Below, piece by piece: positions 37,774-46,863 of a stretch of DNA of 64,000 nt. A model generated the notes under the pieces. It was not told the origin of the DNA, did not search any database, and saw nothing but the letters and a program-made list of their open reading frames with translations. Location: the NCBI RefSeq assembly GCF_014170375.1, contig NZ_LZZW01000012.1, positions 291,991 through 355,990 of the forward strand, in the 5' to 3' direction. How positions within the stretch are numbered: the first letter of the stretch is position 1; every line of letters starts with the position of its first letter. Position numbers and translations under genes: made by a program. Source of the stretch: Variovorax sp. UMC13. Lineage in GTDB: Bacteria; Pseudomonadota; Gammaproteobacteria; Burkholderiales; Burkholderiaceae_C.

Positions 37774-37838
37774 AGTCTAGGAAGGCGGCCCCCGCTTGGG
37801 CAAACGAGTTTTTCTAGGGCGAATGCGGAGAAAATATT
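37774..37838 (-). promoter_or_regulatory. Thioesterase promoter of the shared CCTAGACT class
   Basis: Minus strand: AATATTTTC (37830-37838), 26 bp, TTGCCC (37798-37803), 18 bp, TAGACT (37774-37779) preceded by TTCC. The same layout occurs before the enoyl-CoA hydratase, iron alcohol dehydrogenase and reductase genes. This copy has the poorest upstream box and an 18-bp spacer. Confidence 0.55.
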
Positions 37839-37935
37839 GAAGGCTTTTGGCGCACACTCGGCGCTCCCGACCTGCAAGGTGCAGCTCGGCGCACCGGGTC
37901 TGCCGACCCGGGCCGGTTCATCGAAGGAATCCACT

Positions 37936-38886
37936 GTGTCGCGCCCCATCCCGCCGCTCAATCCCCTGAGGGCTTTCGAAGTCGCCGCCCGGCATCTGAG
38001 CTTCACGCGCGCCGCGGAGGAACTGTTCGTCACGCCCTCGGCGGTGAGCCACCAGATCAAGACGCTGGAGGAAAGCCTGGGCATCGCGCTGTTCACGCGC
38101 GACGCCAAGTCGCTGTCGCTCACCGCCGCCGGCAAGGCCTACCTGCCGGGCGTGCAGCAGGCCTTCAAGCAGCTCGCGCATGCCACGCACCAGCTGCAGA
38201 CGCAGGGCATGCCGGCGCTCAAGATCAACGTGCCGCCGACCTTCGCGGTCAAGTGGCTGATCCCGCGCATGGACCGCTTCATGAAGGCGCATCCCGAGAT
38301 CGACCTCAAGGTCTCGACCTCCAAGCACATGGTCGACTTCGCGCGCGAAGACTTCGACCTCGCGGTGCGCTACGGCCGCGGCAAGTACCCGGGCCTGCAT
38401 TCCGAGCTGTGCCTGCCGGTCGAGGTGTTCCCGGTCTGCAGCCCGGCGCTGATGCGCGGCGAGCACCCGCTGCGCACGCCGTCCGACCTGCGCTTCCACA
38501 CCCTGCTGCACGACGACAGCACCTACAGCGACGTGAGCAACCCGCACTGGGCCATGTGGCTCGAGCACGCGGGCGTGACCGACGTCGATGCCACGCGCGG
38601 TCCCTCGTTCTGGCCCAGCCACCTGGTGATCAACGCCGCGGTCGACGGCCTGGGCGTGGCGCTGGCCAAGAAGAACTGGGTGCTCAAGGACCTGGCCGAC
38701 GGCCTGCTGGTGCGACCCTTCGACATCAGCCTGCCGGTGGAGTTCTCCTACTTCATCGTCTACCCCGAGGAGCGGGTCCACGACCGCCGCATCGCGGCCT
38801 TCGTCGACTGGGTGCGCCAGGAGGTGGCCAGCGAGCCGTCCGGCGGTGCCCCGGCCATCGCCGGCCTGACGGCCTTCGCGTCCTGA
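37936..38886 (+). CDS. LysR-family regulator, GcvA-like; candidate regulator of the catabolic cluster
   Basis: A 316-residue LysR protein of the GcvA group. It shows PPLNPLRAFEVAARHLSFTR and AAEELFVTPSAVSHQIKTLE, the typical helix-turn-helix, then a substrate-binding domain with FDLAVRYGRGKYPGL. Start is GTG with GAAGGA eight bases upstream. It is divergent from the thioesterase gene and lies beside the 39-53 kb catabolic genes, whose promoters share an upstream box at a distance typical for LysR activators. That makes it the best candidate activator (inference). Confidence 0.9.
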   Translation: MSRPIPPLNPLRAFEVAARHLSFTRAAEELFVTPSAVSHQIKTLEESLGIALFTRDAKSLSLTAAGKAYLPGVQQAFKQLAHATHQLQTQGMPALKINVPPTFAVKWLIPRMDRFMKAHPEIDLKVSTSKHMVDFAREDFDLAVRYGRGKYPGLHSELCLPVEVFPVCSPALMRGEHPLRTPSDLRFHTLLHDDSTYSDVSNPHWAMWLEHAGVTDVDATRGPSFWPSHLVINAAVDGLGVALAKKNWVLKDLADGLLVRPFDISLPVEFSYFIVYPEERVHDRRIAAFVDWVRQEVASEPSGGAPAIAGLTAFAS

Positions 38887-38905
38887 CAAAGGGAGGAGAC
38901 GCGCC

Positions 38906-39370
<465 letters not shown>

Positions 39371-39383
39371 GGGCCGGCCCCCT

Positions 39384-40295
39384 TCACCCCAAGCGATAGA
39401 ACCGCACCGCGTTGTCGTGCAGCAGCGCGCGCCGCTCGTGCGCGGGCCGGTCGGCGATGGCGGCCACGAAGCCCGCGAGGATCGTGCCGTAGCCGGCCAC
39501 CAGGCTGTCGACCGGGAAATTGCTCGCGAACAGGCTGCGCCCGGCACCGAAGATTGCGATCGCGTCGCGGATCACCGGCACGTTGTCGGCCTGCGTCCAG
39601 GGCTTGCCGCGCTGGCCCAGGCCTGAGATCTTGATCGCGGTGTTGGGCTGCGCGGCCAGCGCCTCCAGCGCGCGGCGCCAGCCCGCGAGCCCAGCCGGGC
39701 TGCGATCGGCGGGCAGGCCGGTGTGGTTGAGGATCAGCAGCGTCTGCGGGAAGTCGCGTGCCAGGTCCGCCGCCTGGTCCAGGTTCCACCAGGGCGCCTG
39801 CAGGTCGAAGGACAGGCCGTGCGGCTGCAGCAGCGCATAGCCGCGGCGCCAGCGCGCGTCGTCCATCGAACCCGCGAGGCCGCGCTGCGCGACATCGGCC
39901 GAGGCCGCGGTCACCGGCTTGTGCCGGATGCCGCGCACCAGCGGGAAGGCGGCCTGGGCGGCCAGCAGCGCGGGCGCGTCGCCATGGTCGAGCGCCACAT
40001 GCGCGACCAGCGCGGTGGGCCGGCCGTGGGCCTGCGCGAGTTGCGTGAGCCAGCGCGTCTCGGCCACCGGGTCGGCGCGATCCCACTCGGCCTCGATGTG
40101 CACCGTGCCCGCGGGCGCATGGCCGCGCGTGTCGCGCGCCAGGTCCTCGGGCAGGTAGTTGCGCTGCAGCGCCGAATAGTCGCCGTAGCGGAAGTTCGGC
40201 ACCGTCTCGCCCTGCAGCCAGGGATAGGGGTTGGCGCCCAGGTCCCAGAAGTGCTGGTGGGCGTCGATGAAGGGTTCGTCGAACTCGAAATCCAT
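39384..40295 (-). CDS. COG3618-type TIM-barrel amidohydrolase A
   Basis: A 303-residue metal-dependent hydrolase of the family that includes sugar-acid lactonases and 2-pyrone-4,6-dicarboxylate lactonase relatives. It starts FIDAHQHFWDLGANPYPWLQ, the HxH metal site, has HIEAEW and a late SNFPVDSL. It is last in the minus-strand operon enoyl-CoA hydratase / CoA-transferase / Bug / amidohydrolase. A paralogue lies in the opposite operon at 46860. Lactone or ester hydrolysis is inferred. Confidence 0.87.
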   Translation of the reverse strand: MDFEFDEPFIDAHQHFWDLGANPYPWLQGETVPNFRYGDYSALQRNYLPEDLARDTRGHAPAGTVHIEAEWDRADPVAETRWLTQLAQAHGRPTALVAHVALDHGDAPALLAAQAAFPLVRGIRHKPVTAASADVAQRGLAGSMDDARWRRGYALLQPHGLSFDLQAPWWNLDQAADLARDFPQTLLILNHTGLPADRSPAGLAGWRRALEALAAQPNTAIKISGLGQRGKPWTQADNVPVIRDAIAIFGAGRSLFASNFPVDSLVAGYGTILAGFVAAIADRPAHERRALLHDNAVRFYRLG

Positions 40296-40311
40296 CGCCG
40301 GATTCTCGCGC

Positions 40312-41304
40312 TCAGCCCGCGAGCTTGAGCTTGCCCGCGAGCTCCTTGAAGAAGGCGCTCTCCCGGGTCATCACGGCCTCGAGCGTCGCGTCGTCGGCGT
40401 AGGTGTCGGTGCTGAAGTGCAGCTTGGTCAGCGCGTCGATCCAGACCGGCTCCTTGACCGCCTTGGCGGTGGCGGCCTTGAGCACGGCCATCACCTCGTC
40501 GGGCGTGTTGCGCGGCGCCGAGAGGCCGCGCCAGATGCCGATCGACAGGTCGATGTTCCGCTCCTTGAGCGTGGGGATGGTCTCGAAGCCGTCGGCCACG
40601 CGCTTGTCGGCCATCACCGCCAGCGCCTTGAGCTTGCCGGCCGCCACATAGCTCGACACCTCGGCCGTGCTGACCGTCACCGCCTCGATGTGGCCGCCCA
40701 GCAGCGCCAGCACCGCGGGCGCGCCGCCGGGATAGGGGATGTGGTTGAACTTCGCGCCGGTCTTCTCGCCCAGCGCCGCGGCCGCCATGTGCCAGGTCGA
40801 GCCATGGCCGGCGTTGCCCACGCGGATGTTCGCATCAGCCTTGCGCGCGGCATCGAGGAACTGCTCCAGCGTGGTCCAGGGCGCATCGGCGCGCACCACC
40901 ACCGCGGCCGGGTCGGCGTTCAGGCGCGCGATCGGCCGCAGGTCCTTGTACGAGAACTTGGCCAGGCCCAGGTGGTTGAGGAAGGTGAGCTCGGTCGAGG
41001 AGAGCACGATCTTGTAGCCGTCGGGCCTGGCGTTGACCACGTCACCCAGGCCCAGCACGCCGCTGGCGCCGGGGCGGTTGACCACCACCAGCGGCTGCGG
41101 CAGGAACTTGGCGACCGCGGCGCCGAAGGAGCGGCCGACCACGTCGGCGCCGCCCCCGGCCTGCCAGGGCACGACCAGCTCGATCGGCTTGCTGGGGTAG
41201 GCGCCGGGCTGGGCCCAGGCGGGCACGGCCAGCGTGGCGCCCAGCATCAGGGCCGCGCGCAGGCCGTGGCGGCGCGCGGGGTCGAAGGATTCTGTCGTTG
41301 TCAT
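40312..41304 (-). CDS. Tripartite tricarboxylate-type (Bug/TctC) binding protein A
   Basis: A 330-residue extracytoplasmic solute receptor. A signal sequence (HGLRAALMLGATLAVPAWAQ) with an unusually polar start (MTTTESFDPARR) precedes the Bug fold: YPSKPIELVVPWQAGGGADV, NRPGASG, IPYPGGAPAVLALLGGH. Bug proteins bind carboxylates and similar small organic molecules. No TctA/TctB membrane genes are near, which is usual for orphan Bug genes in this group. It is very similar to the Bug protein encoded at 50875. Confidence 0.9.
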   Translation of the reverse strand: MTTTESFDPARRHGLRAALMLGATLAVPAWAQPGAYPSKPIELVVPWQAGGGADVVGRSFGAAVAKFLPQPLVVVNRPGASGVLGLGDVVNARPDGYKIVLSSTELTFLNHLGLAKFSYKDLRPIARLNADPAAVVVRADAPWTTLEQFLDAARKADANIRVGNAGHGSTWHMAAAALGEKTGAKFNHIPYPGGAPAVLALLGGHIEAVTVSTAEVSSYVAAGKLKALAVMADKRVADGFETIPTLKERNIDLSIGIWRGLSAPRNTPDEVMAVLKAATAKAVKEPVWIDALTKLHFSTDTYADDATLEAVMTRESAFFKELAGKLKLAG

Positions 41305-41335
41305 GTCTTGTCTCCGTTCTTTGCTCTGCTCACGC

Positions 41336-42559
41336 TCAGCTGGCCGCCGCGACACCGACCTTGGCCGGGCCGAAGGCGCCGGCCTGGCGCAGTGCGTCGA
41401 TGCGCTCGGCCGACAGGCCGATCTCGCCCAGCACCTGCTCGGTGTGCTGCCCCAGCAGCGGCGCGGGATGGCGCACCTGCTGCGGCGTGCCGCTGAGTTT
41501 GACCGGGAAGCCCAGCGCGCGGGTCTTGCCTTCGACCGGATGGTCGATGGTCAGCACCATGTCGCGTGCCACCGCCTGCTCGCTGGCCAGCGCCTCGGCG
41601 TAGTCGTAGATCGGGCCCGCGGGCACGCCGGCGGCGAGCAGCGCCGCCACCCATTCGTCGGCCGTGCCACGTGCGAACTCGGCCTCGAGCTCGGCGATCA
41701 GCACCTCGCGGTTGCGGATGCGCAGCACGTTGTCGGTGAAGCGCGCATCCTGCACCAGGTCGTCGCGGCCGATCACGCCGCACAGCGCCTTCCAGAGCTT
41801 CTGGTTGGCGGCGCCGATGACGAAGGGCCGGTCCGACGCGCGCACCGCCTGGTAGGGCGCGCTCATGCGGTTGGCACTGCCGATGGGCACCGGCACCTCG
41901 CCCGTGCCCCAGTACTCGGCCGACTCCCAGACCGACAGGCTCAGCGCGGTCTCGAACAGCGAGGCGTCGATGAACTGGCCCTCGCCGGTGATGCCGCGGC
42001 CGATGATCGCGCTCAGGATGCCGTAGGCCGCGAACAGGCCCGCGCCCAGGTCGGCCAGCGGCACGCTCGACTTGACGGGGGGCTGGCCCGCATGGCCCAT
42101 CACGCTCATCACGCCGGTCATGGCCTGCGCGATCAGGTCGAGGCCGGGGCGGCGCGACCAGGGGCCGGTCTGGCCGAAGCCCGAGATGCTGGCGTAGACC
42201 AGCCGCGGGTTGATCTCGCGCAGGGTGGCGTAGTCGATCTTGAGCCGCGCGACCACGCCGGGCCGGTTGTTCTCGACCAGCACGTCGGCCTCTTTCACCA
42301 GCGCGTAGAAGGCTTCGAGGCCGGCCGGGCTCTTGAGGTCGATCTCGACGCTGCGCTTGTTGCGGTTGAGCGCCAGGAAGCCGCCGCTGTCCTCGCCCTT
42401 GAGGCGGAAGCCCATCGACTTGCGGGTCTGGTCGCCGATGCCCGGCGTCTCGACCTTGATGACGTCCGCGCCCATGTCGCCGAGCAGCATGCAGCAGAAT
42501 GGGCCGGCCATGATCTGGCTGACGTCCAGGACCTTGATGCGGGAAAGAGGAAGGGTCAC
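41336..42559 (-). CDS. CaiB/BaiF family CoA-transferase
   Basis: A 407-residue class III CoA-transferase. It has VLDVSQIMAGPFCCMLLGDM and GADVIKVETPGIGD at the N-terminus, LNRNKRSVEIDLK, ENNRPGVVARL, and the catalytic Asp region PGLDLIAQAMTG. Start is GTG (residues VTLPLSRIKV) with GGAG seven bases upstream. It transfers CoA between carboxylic acids and would activate the pathway's substrate. It lies between the enoyl-CoA hydratase and Bug genes in the minus-strand operon. Confidence 0.9.
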   Translation of the reverse strand: MTLPLSRIKVLDVSQIMAGPFCCMLLGDMGADVIKVETPGIGDQTRKSMGFRLKGEDSGGFLALNRNKRSVEIDLKSPAGLEAFYALVKEADVLVENNRPGVVARLKIDYATLREINPRLVYASISGFGQTGPWSRRPGLDLIAQAMTGVMSVMGHAGQPPVKSSVPLADLGAGLFAAYGILSAIIGRGITGEGQFIDASLFETALSLSVWESAEYWGTGEVPVPIGSANRMSAPYQAVRASDRPFVIGAANQKLWKALCGVIGRDDLVQDARFTDNVLRIRNREVLIAELEAEFARGTADEWVAALLAAGVPAGPIYDYAEALASEQAVARDMVLTIDHPVEGKTRALGFPVKLSGTPQQVRHPAPLLGQHTEQVLGEIGLSAERIDALRQAGAFGPAKVGVAAAS

Positions 42560-42597
42560 GCGGAGCTCCGTGGGAATATCGGGGGGAACGGACGCAC

Positions 42598-43377
42598 TCA
42601 GCGGCCCGTGAAGACCGGGCGGGTCTTGGCGAGGAAGGCCTGGAAGCCGATGCGGAAGTCCTCGGTGTCGAAGCAGGCGTAGGCCTCGTCGGCCTCGGCC
42701 GCCGTCAGCGGCTGCGGCTGCGCCAGGCGGCGCACGAACTGCTTGTGCCAGCGCGCCACCAGCGGCGCGCCGTTGGCGATGCGGCGCGCGGTGGCCTGGC
42801 CCTGCGCCAGCACCTCGGCGTCGTCGACCACGCGGTTGACCAGGCGTTTCTCGAAGGCCTCCTTGGCGTCGAACACCCGGCCCTCGAGCACGATCTCGAG
42901 CGCGGTCGCGCTGCCCACCAAGTCGACCAGGCCGCCCAGCTCGCCGTACGACATCACCAGGCCCAGCTTGTTGACCGGCACGCCGAAGCGGCTCGAGCTG
43001 CCGCAGATGCGCATGTCGCAGACCGAGGCGATCTCCAGCCCGCCGCCCACGCAGGCGCCCTCGATCACGGCCAGCGTCGGGTGCTTGCTGTGCGCGATGG
43101 CCTGCATCGCGGCGTGCGTGACCTTGGCGTAGTCGCCGGCCTGGGCCGCGCTGGAACGCAGGCGGGTGAACTCCTCGATGTCGGCGCCGGCCGAGAAGGC
43201 CTTGCCGCCGGCGCCGCGCAGCACGATGCAGCGCAGTTCGTCGTCGGCCGACAGCTCGGCGAAGGCATCGGTCAGGCCCTGCCACATGCCCAGGTCCATG
43301 GCATTCATCTTGTCGGGCTTGTTGAGGATGACGGTGGCGATGCGCTCGTCGCGCTCGATGAGGATGAGCGGGGTCAT
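42598..43377 (-). CDS. Enoyl-CoA hydratase/isomerase family protein
   Basis: A 259-residue crotonase. The oxyanion-hole segments are GKAFSAGADIEEF and EGACVGGGLEIASVCDMRI, the latter with the first catalytic Glu position. The second segment reads KLGLVMSYGELGGL, so the usual second Glu is shifted and the precise reaction (hydration, isomerisation or hydrolysis) is open. First gene of the minus-strand operon, with a promoter of the shared class. Confidence 0.9.
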   Translation of the reverse strand: MTPLILIERDERIATVILNKPDKMNAMDLGMWQGLTDAFAELSADDELRCIVLRGAGGKAFSAGADIEEFTRLRSSAAQAGDYAKVTHAAMQAIAHSKHPTLAVIEGACVGGGLEIASVCDMRICGSSSRFGVPVNKLGLVMSYGELGGLVDLVGSATALEIVLEGRVFDAKEAFEKRLVNRVVDDAEVLAQGQATARRIANGAPLVARWHKQFVRRLAQPQPLTAAEADEAYACFDTEDFRIGFQAFLAKTRPVFTGR

Positions 43378-43449
43378 GTCGGGTCGTCTCTTTCGTGTGG
43401 TGCGCCGCGCCTTCTCGGCGGCACGGGATGAGGGGTGCGAACGGTCCGA

Positions 43450-43513
43450 AGTCTAGGAACGCAGGGCCGTGCGGACAAACGAAAAAAACTGGGCCGGTCT
43501 TCAAGAAAAACTC
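43450..43513 (-). promoter_or_regulatory. Enoyl-CoA hydratase operon promoter of the shared class
   Basis: Minus strand: GAGTTTTTC (43505-43513), 26 bp, TTGTCC (43473-43478), 17 bp, TAGACT (43450-43455) preceded by TTCC. The upstream box centre is near -65 relative to a start about 7 bases after the -10, where LysR activators usually bind. Confidence 0.65.
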
Positions 43514-43538
43514 GCGCGGCCCCCGCCGCCGGGCTTGT

Positions 43539-43602
43539 GAATTTTTCTCGGTCGGGCTTCAAGTTATTCCACGTTGCCCCGCCGGCGCCCCCTTCCTAGA
43601 CT
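43539..43602 (+). promoter_or_regulatory. Iron alcohol dehydrogenase operon promoter of the shared class
   Basis: Plus strand: GAATTTTTC (43539-43547), 26 bp, TTGCCC (43574-43579), 17 bp, TAGACT (43597-43602) preceded by TTCC. The leader to the ATG is about 75 bases. Confidence 0.65.
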
Positions 43603-43683
43603 CGCGGCCCACGACGGCAGAGCGCCCAGCCGAGGCGCCCGCCCAGGAGACAACCCGCACAACGCAGCCCGAACGGAGACCGC

Positions 43684-44820
43684 ATGGCCCTCATTAACTA
43701 CATCACCCAGATCCAGATCGACTTCGGCGCCGTCAAGCTGCTCGCGCAGGAATGCGAGCGCATCGGCATCCGCCGGCCGCTGGTGGTCACCGACGCCGGC
43801 GTGCGCGCCGCGGGCGTGCTCGACCGCGTGACCGCGCAGCTGGGCGGCCTGCCCTTCGTGGTGTTCGACGGCACGCCCTCGAACCCCACCGAGCGGGCGA
43901 TGCGCGCCGCGGTGGCGATGTACGTGGAGAACCAGTGCGACGGCATCGTCGCGGTCGGCGGCGGTTCGCCGATCGACCTGGCCAAGGGCGTGGCGGTGTG
44001 CGCCACGCACGAAGGCCCGCTCAAGTCCTTCGCGGCCATCGAAGGCGGCGCGGCGCGCATCACCGCCGCCACCGCGCCGGTGATCGCCGTGCCCACCACG
44101 GCCGGCACCGGCAGCGAGGTCGGCCGCGGCGCGGTGCTGATCCTCGACGACGGCCGCAAGGTCGGCGTGCTCTCGCCCCACCTGGTGCCGCGCGTCGCGC
44201 TGTGCGACCCTGAACTCACGCTGGGTCTGCCGCCGCTGCTCACCGCCGCCACCGGCATGGACGCGATCGCGCACTGCATGGAGACCTTCATGGCGCCGGC
44301 CTTCAACCCGCCGGCCGACGGCATCGCACTCGACGGCCTGCGCCGCGGCTGGCGGCACATCGAGACCGCCACCTCGACGCCCGGCGACCGCGCGGCCCGG
44401 CTGCACATGATGAGCGCCTCGATGCAGGGCGCGCTGGCCTTCCAGAAGGGCCTGGGCTGCGTCCACAGCCTGAGCCATTCGATGGGCGGCCTGAGCCCGC
44501 GGCTGCACCACGGCACGCTCAACGCGATCCTGCTGCCGGCCGTGATCCGCTTCAACGCCGAAGCCCCGTCGATGCAGCAGGAGCAGCGGCTCGCGCGCAT
44601 GGCGCAGGCCATGGGCCTCGGCGGCGCCGACGAGGTGGCGCCCGCGGTGAGCGCGATGAACCGCCGGCTGGGCCTGCCCACCGGCCTGGCCGCGCTCGAC
44701 GTCTCGCCCGAGCTCTTCCCGCGCGTGATCGAGGGCGCGCTCAAGGACCACTGCCACAAGACCAACCCGCGCGAGGCCAGCCCCGCCGACTACCAGGCGA
44801 TGTTGATGGACTCGCTCTGA
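43684..44820 (+). CDS. Iron-containing alcohol dehydrogenase
   Basis: A 378-residue group III ADH. The NAD-binding segment is VAVGGGSPIDLAKG and the specificity loop PTTAGTGSEVG. Metal ligands lie in TGMDAIAHCMETF, VHSLSHSMGG and LHHGTLNA. It would oxidise or reduce an alcohol/aldehyde (or 4-hydroxybutyrate- or maleylacetate-like substrate) of the pathway. First gene of the plus-strand operon. Confidence 0.92.
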   Translation: MALINYITQIQIDFGAVKLLAQECERIGIRRPLVVTDAGVRAAGVLDRVTAQLGGLPFVVFDGTPSNPTERAMRAAVAMYVENQCDGIVAVGGGSPIDLAKGVAVCATHEGPLKSFAAIEGGAARITAATAPVIAVPTTAGTGSEVGRGAVLILDDGRKVGVLSPHLVPRVALCDPELTLGLPPLLTAATGMDAIAHCMETFMAPAFNPPADGIALDGLRRGWRHIETATSTPGDRAARLHMMSASMQGALAFQKGLGCVHSLSHSMGGLSPRLHHGTLNAILLPAVIRFNAEAPSMQQEQRLARMAQAMGLGGADEVAPAVSAMNRRLGLPTGLAALDVSPELFPRVIEGALKDHCHKTNPREASPADYQAMLMDSL

Positions 44821-44867
44821 GCCCTTCGACAGCGGCCTTCCCACAGAAAAAAACCGGAGACAAAGAC

Positions 44868-45833
44868 ATGCAAAGACGCCACTTCCTCGCCACCACCCTC
44901 GCCGCCTGCAGCGTGCCGCTGGTGCACGCGCAATCGCCGCTGCCACCCGGCCCGATCCGCATCGTGGTGGGCTTCCCGCCCGGCGGCGGCACCGACGTGA
45001 TGGCGCGCGTGATGGCCCAGAAGCTGTCGGTGATGTGGGGCACGCCGGTCACGGTCGAGAACAAGACCGGCGCGGGCGGCGTGATCGCGGCCGAGTACGT
45101 GGCCAAGCAGCCCGGCGACGGCACCACGCTGCTGATGACCAACATCAGCAACCATGCGATCGCGCCCGCGCTCTACCCCTCGCTGCCCTATGTGGTGGAG
45201 CGCGACTTCACGCCCATCGTGCTGGTGGGCATCACGCCCAACCTGCTGATCTGCAACACCAGCCAGCCGGCGCGCACCCTCAAGGACGTGGTCGCGCTGT
45301 GCCGCAGCAAACCCGGCGCGATCACCTTCGGCTCCTCGGGCGCGGGCGCTTCGCAGCATCTGGCGACCGAGCTGTTCAAGCTGCGCGCCAATGTCGACGC
45401 GCTGCACGTGCCCTACCGCGGCTCGGCGCCGATGCTGACCGACCTGATCGGTGGCCAGATCAACTACAGCTTCGAGACCATGACCTCGGCCACGCCGCAC
45501 GTGGCCAGCGGCAAGCTGCTGGCCATTGCGCAGACCCGGCCGCAGCGCTCGAAGGCCCAGCCCAACGTGCCGACCGTGGCCGAGCTGGGCTACCCGGGCT
45601 TCGACGCCAGCACCTGGTACGGCCTGGCCGGCCCGGCGCGCATGCCGCCGGCCATGGTGCAGCGCATGAACGAGGACTTCAACAAGGTGCTCTCGATGCC
45701 CGACGTGGCCGAGAAGCTGGCCAGCTACGGCGCCGAGGACGGCGGCGGCTCGGCCGCGAAGTTCGTCGACTTCATCGCGGTCGAAAAGGAGAAATGGGCC
45801 AAGGTGGTCAAGGACGCCAAGGTCACGGTCTGA
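44868..45833 (+). CDS. Bug/TctC-type binding protein B
   Basis: A 321-residue solute receptor. The signal peptide is MQRRHFLATTLAACSVPLVHA (Tat-like RR start). The Bug fold shows PIRIVVGFPPGGGTDVMARV, ENKTGAGG and VPYRGSAPMLTDLIGGQ. It is more distant from the Bug proteins at 40312 and 50875 than those are from each other. The ligand is unknown; carboxylates are typical. Confidence 0.9.
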   Translation: MQRRHFLATTLAACSVPLVHAQSPLPPGPIRIVVGFPPGGGTDVMARVMAQKLSVMWGTPVTVENKTGAGGVIAAEYVAKQPGDGTTLLMTNISNHAIAPALYPSLPYVVERDFTPIVLVGITPNLLICNTSQPARTLKDVVALCRSKPGAITFGSSGAGASQHLATELFKLRANVDALHVPYRGSAPMLTDLIGGQINYSFETMTSATPHVASGKLLAIAQTRPQRSKAQPNVPTVAELGYPGFDASTWYGLAGPARMPPAMVQRMNEDFNKVLSMPDVAEKLASYGAEDGGGSAAKFVDFIAVEKEKWAKVVKDAKVTV

Positions 45834-45870
45834 GCCGCATCGCGGCAGCCATCCACCACAGGAGACAAGC

Positions 45871-46863
45871 ATGCACATCCCCTTCAAGCCCCTCGCGGGT
45901 GGCCTGCTGGCCCTCGCCTTCGCACTCGGCGCCGGCACGGCCACCGCGCAGACGCCGGTCAAGCTGCGCTTCAGCCACACCGTGCCCGAGAGCGACTCGC
46001 AGCACAAGGCCGCGCTCGACTTCAGCAAGCGCGTCAAGGAACGCACCCAGGGCGGGGTGGAGATCCAGGTCTTCGCCAACAGCCAGCTGGGCAACGACGT
46101 GACGCTGGTGACCGGCGTGCGCAGCGGCACCATCGACATCGGCGCCACCGGCAACCCCTTCGTCACCGGCCTCGCGCCCAAGCTCAACGCGCTCGACCTG
46201 CCCTACCAGTTCAGCGATGCGCAGCAGGCCTACCGCACGCTCGACGGCCCGGTCGGCCGCGGCCTGCTCGACGAGCTGGGCGCGCACCAGATCAAGGGCC
46301 TGGCCTTCTGGGAGATCGGCTTCCGCAGCCTGGGCAACAACAAGCGGCCGATCAACACCGCCGCCGACATCAAGGGCCTGAAGATCCGCACCACGCCGAA
46401 CCCCTCGCACCTCAAGGCCTTCCAGCTGCTGGGCGCGAACCCGCAGCCCATGCCCTTCGCCGAGGTCTTCGGCGCGCTCGAGTCGGGCGCGGTCGACGGC
46501 CAGGAGAACCCGCCCACGCTGATGCTGTCGTCGAAGATGTACGAGGTGCAGAAGTACCTCTCGCTCACCCGCCATGCCTACACGCCGCTGGTGGTGATCA
46601 TGAACAAGGCGCGCTTCGAGTCGCTCAAGCCCGAGTTCCAGAAGGTGATCCTCGAGGAGGCCACCGCCGCGGCGAACTTCCAGCGCAAGCTCAACGCCGA
46701 CGGCGAGAAGGACGCGATCGCCCAGCTGCGCGCCAAGGGCATGCAGATCAACGAGAACCCTGATACCGCCAGCATCCGCCAGATCGTGCGCGACGAGACG
46801 CGCAAGCTCTACGTCGAGAAGAACGGCGACGCGGTGCTCAAGGCCATGGACGCGCAGCCGTGA
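45871..46863 (+). CDS. dctP: TRAP transporter substrate-binding protein DctP
   Basis: A 330-residue DctP-family receptor with a Sec signal (cleavage after TATAQ). Hallmarks: KLRFSHTVPESDSQHKAA, GLKIRTTPNPSHLKAFQLLG containing the conserved Arg that binds the ligand carboxylate, and EVFGALESGAVDGQENP. It delivers ligand to the DctQM permease encoded downstream. Its stop overlaps the GTG of the amidohydrolase gene that separates it from dctQM. Confidence 0.93.
   Translation: MHIPFKPLAGGLLALAFALGAGTATAQTPVKLRFSHTVPESDSQHKAALDFSKRVKERTQGGVEIQVFANSQLGNDVTLVTGVRSGTIDIGATGNPFVTGLAPKLNALDLPYQFSDAQQAYRTLDGPVGRGLLDELGAHQIKGLAFWEIGFRSLGNNKRPINTAADIKGLKIRTTPNPSHLKAFQLLGANPQPMPFAEVFGALESGAVDGQENPPTLMLSSKMYEVQKYLSLTRHAYTPLVVIMNKARFESLKPEFQKVILEEATAAANFQRKLNADGEKDAIAQLRAKGMQINENPDTASIRQIVRDETRKLYVEKNGDAVLKAMDAQP

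Larger units (their letters stand above)
43378..43683. other. Divergent promoter region between the two catabolic operons
   Basis: 306 bases without a gene. It holds two back-to-back promoters of identical layout, one per strand, with their GARTTTTTC-like boxes facing each other across a GC-rich centre (43514-43538). The rest is leader sequence. Confidence 0.7.
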